Of a stretch of DNA of 8,357 bases, positions 6,860-8,357 are shown in pieces (the first letter of the stretch is position 1; each line of letters begins with the position of its first letter). This DNA comes from Bacteroidota bacterium. Lineage in GTDB: Bacteria; Bacteroidota; Bacteroidia; Bacteroidales; UBA10428. The notes under the pieces are model-generated. The model saw only the letters and a program-made list of their open reading frames with translations. It was not told the DNA's origin and searched no databases. The translations under genes were made by a program, and so were the position numbers. Location: NCBI GenBank assembly GCA_024640925.1, contig JAHEEB010000132.1, forward strand, positions 1 to 8,357, read 5' to 3'.

Positions 6860-8128
6860 TTATTTTGATTCCGTTGGTGTTTTGTAGAAATTGGGTTTTA
6901 CTGTTAGCATTATATATGCCCATTGCGATTGGTGAATATCAATATTACTCATTTTAAAATATTCATCGGTTGAATTTGAGTTGAAATATGTGCAATATCC
7001 TGCCTGAAATGCAATTTCTTTGCTGATAGGATAATTCAAAATCATATCCATTTCCGACCCCATATTTTTATCTATCTCCATACTATTAATTATGTACTTC
7101 TGAGCTAAACAGAACATATGATAAGTAACATCTGCCGACAGTTTTGGAGAAATTTTCGCGGTAATACCTCCGTAATAATCTGCTAAACCGCATTTAGGAA
7201 TACTTGTCCAGTACTCCATGTTACCGTTAAAGGAATGGTTTGCGCCATATAGCTTGTTAAATGTTGAAGATGTTCCGGAAGTTGCGTCCGTTTTAGTCCC
7301 CGAATAATAGTCTGTTCCTATAAAGATAGTACAAAAATTATAGAACTTATATCCGGCTTTGGCTGCGAACATAAATGCATTCAAATCGTCAAATGTCGAA
7401 CTTTTACCCGTTTGATAATACCCAAGTGCATTAAAACTAAAATTAGATGAATCATTTAAGAAGCATATGTTGGAGCCACAAGTAAAACGAGGGTATATAA
7501 CCTGGTAATTTTTTGTTTTCTGTAACCCTTCTTCAACAGCAATTGCTGTAATAGTCAACCCATTTGACAATGATTTCGACAACCATAAAAAGCCCATTGT
7601 TTTATACATTTGTCGGGTTGAATAGTTGACTTCCAACAGAGTATCTTTAGAATTATTGTAAGCCAACCCCATATGAACCTGCCCATTGCTATAGGGTTTA
7701 TATTTTAGTAAAAACAGATCGTGGGCAAGGCCGGTATTGCTCCAGGCTGCGGCTCCCAACAAGCGTTGATCGTCATATTTTAATGCCTGTCGTCCGAATT
7801 GGGCAGATAGTCCCGATGTAATAAGATATTCAGCCCATGCTTCGTAAATTTCAAGTTTTGAATCGTTTGTTTTTGTATCACTTTTCCCCCAGATTCGTGA
7901 ATCCTGCAATGTAATTCGGGCATTCAGAACTTTTGATTTGTAATCGGCACTCAGGCGAGTTCTTTGCAGGGTAACAAATGCCGGATTTAAGGAATCGGCT
8001 AAAGGTTTCCTGAATCCCTGCCGGAATTCACTACGCGGTCTAATTTCTCCATCGATGGAAGTCTGCGAATAAATTCTGATTGAAAATAGAATTATTAGCA
8101 ATTGCAATAAACAAATTTTTAGTTTCAT
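6860..8128 (-). CDS. Alginate-export-like outer-membrane beta-barrel protein in the mod operon
   Basis: The 422-residue product has a signal peptide (1-21, MKLKICLLQLLIILFSIRIY then S, with likely cleavage before Q22). The rest is beta-rich with alternating polar and aromatic residues. Motifs that I associate with the alginate-export-like porin family are RPRSEFRQGF (30-39), QRTRL (55-59), EAWAEY (96-101), GRQALKYDDQRLLG (112-125) and FNKLYGANHSFNG (290-302). The barrel should act as an outer-membrane channel. As first gene after the ModE-type operator and 17 nt upstream of modA, it probably passes molybdate or a similar anion rather than alginate; that is inference. ATG at 8128 is preferred to an in-frame TTG at 8134, which would only add two residues. 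The C terminus continues past the last strand to a polar tail (KTPTESK). Confidence 0.85.
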   Translation of the reverse strand: MKLKICLLQLLIILFSIRIYSQTSIDGEIRPRSEFRQGFRKPLADSLNPAFVTLQRTRLSADYKSKVLNARITLQDSRIWGKSDTKTNDSKLEIYEAWAEYLITSGLSAQFGRQALKYDDQRLLGAAAWSNTGLAHDLFLLKYKPYSNGQVHMGLAYNNSKDTLLEVNYSTRQMYKTMGFLWLSKSLSNGLTITAIAVEEGLQKTKNYQVIYPRFTCGSNICFLNDSSNFSFNALGYYQTGKSSTFDDLNAFMFAAKAGYKFYNFCTIFIGTDYYSGTKTDATSGTSSTFNKLYGANHSFNGNMEYWTSIPKCGLADYYGGITAKISPKLSADVTYHMFCLAQKYIINSMEIDKNMGSEMDMILNYPISKEIAFQAGYCTYFNSNSTDEYFKMSNIDIHQSQWAYIMLTVKPNFYKTPTESK

Positions 8129-8170
8129 TTTCAAGTAATTTTAAGTGTCACATACCTTCGATTTAAAATG

Positions 8171-8193
8171 CGTTATGTGAAAAAAAGATAACG
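8171..8193. promoter_or_regulatory. Candidate ModE operator upstream of the mod operon
   Basis: A 23-bp palindrome consists of CGTTAT (8171-8176), an 11-nt A-rich spacer and ATAACG (8188-8193). ModE operators in Enterobacteria are palindromes with the same CGTTAT/ATAACG outer half-sites and a spacer of similar length (recalled from E. coli modA). It sits 14 nt after the stop of the ModE-like gene and 42 nt before the ATG of the barrel gene, as expected for an operator that blocks the operon promoter when molybdate is plentiful. A TATCTTTT that partly fits the Bacteroidota -7 box TAnnTTTG overlaps it on the minus strand, but no matching -33 box is clear. Confidence 0.7.
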
Positions 8194-8207
8194 AAAACCA
8201 AAAAAAA

Positions 8208-8357
8208 TCAGAGGTTTAATTCATTATTTAAGCGTTTGGTAAAATCAAGAACCAATTGCTCTATATATGTAAATTCCTTCAGTATAAGGTTGCCATAACT
8301 AGTAATTGTAGCACCTCCACCACCCTTACCTCCCCTTTGTAAAACAACAAGTGGATT
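8208..8357 (-). CDS. modE: ModE-type winged-helix molybdate-responsive regulator, C-terminal fragment
   Basis: Only the last 49 residues and the stop are in the window; the 5' part lies beyond the right edge. The fragment begins NPLVVLQRGGKGGGGATITSYG, split here as the wing segment NPLVVLQRGGKGGGG and ATITSYG. The glycine-rich wing followed by a T-x-x-G helix is diagnostic of the ModE N-terminal DNA-binding domain, a LysR-like winged helix. The protein ends about 27 residues after the wing, in a helix that suits dimerisation. It therefore lacks the C-terminal TOBE pair that senses molybdate in E. coli ModE, which makes it a single-domain form. It lies 79 nt upstream of the barrel gene, with the candidate operator between them. 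It likely represses the mod operon. How it would sense the metal is not visible. Confidence 0.75.
   Translation of the reverse strand, partial: NPLVVLQRGGKGGGGATITSYGNLILKEFTYIEQLVLDFTKRLNNELNL

Noticed and set aside
6843..6923. Upstream ATG at 6923 for modA
   Set aside because: It would overlap the end of the barrel gene and place 27 polar residues before an otherwise perfect signal peptide starting at 6842.
8129..8134. TTG at 8134 as start of the barrel gene
   Set aside because: It adds only two residues; the ATG at 8128 directly begins the signal peptide and is the more usual codon.
8129..8207. Molybdenum-cofactor riboswitch in the operon leader
   Set aside because: The whole gap is only 79 nt and mostly operator and A/T tracts, too short and unstructured for that RNA class.

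Overview
The window reads as a piece of a Bacteroidota chromosome, probably of the Bacteroidales/Marinilabiliales type. The DNA is AT-rich, the starts lack clear Shine-Dalgarno sequences, the proteins resemble Bacteroidota versions of their families, and the intergenic DNA is repeat-rich. All seven supported genes lie on the minus strand, so transcription runs from high to low coordinates. The assignment to a group is inferred from style and not from a marker gene.

Right part (8357 down to 4128): a molybdate (or tungstate) uptake locus. It opens with the 3' end of a ModE-type winged-helix regulator. A 23-bp palindrome with CGTTAT/ATAACG half-sites follows and looks like a ModE operator. Then come five tightly packed genes: an outer-membrane beta-barrel of the alginate-export-like type, the periplasmic binding protein ModA, a stand-alone two-TOBE molbindin, the permease ModB and the ATPase ModC. 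Gaps are 17, 11 and 2 nt, and modB and modC overlap by 16 nt, so they are probably one transcript. The implied route is barrel across the outer membrane, ModA in the periplasm, then ModB2C2 across the inner membrane. The molbindin would store or sense the oxyanion, and the ModE-like protein would repress when it is plentiful.

Middle (3376-4127): about 750 bp without a credible gene. It holds a stack of repeats: an 80-bp inverted-repeat element with a strong inner hairpin (3770-3849), an array of twelve 7-nt units (3897-3980), and a pair of roughly 30-nt direct repeats bracketing that array (3858-3888 and 4057-4089).

Left part (3375 down to 1): a two-gene unit with a 3-nt gap. The first gene encodes an 830-residue soluble protein with two E-[TS]-P-F-L motifs at its N terminus and two long hydrophobic or amphipathic cationic stretches. 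From memory this layout resembles poorly described proteins found near extracellular contractile injection systems (eCIS). The second gene runs off the window edge and encodes a probable zinc metallopeptidase (HEAGH plus a downstream Glu). Together they are the best candidate here for an undescribed system, possibly an exported effector or toxin pair. No injection-system structural gene is visible, so that link is inference.
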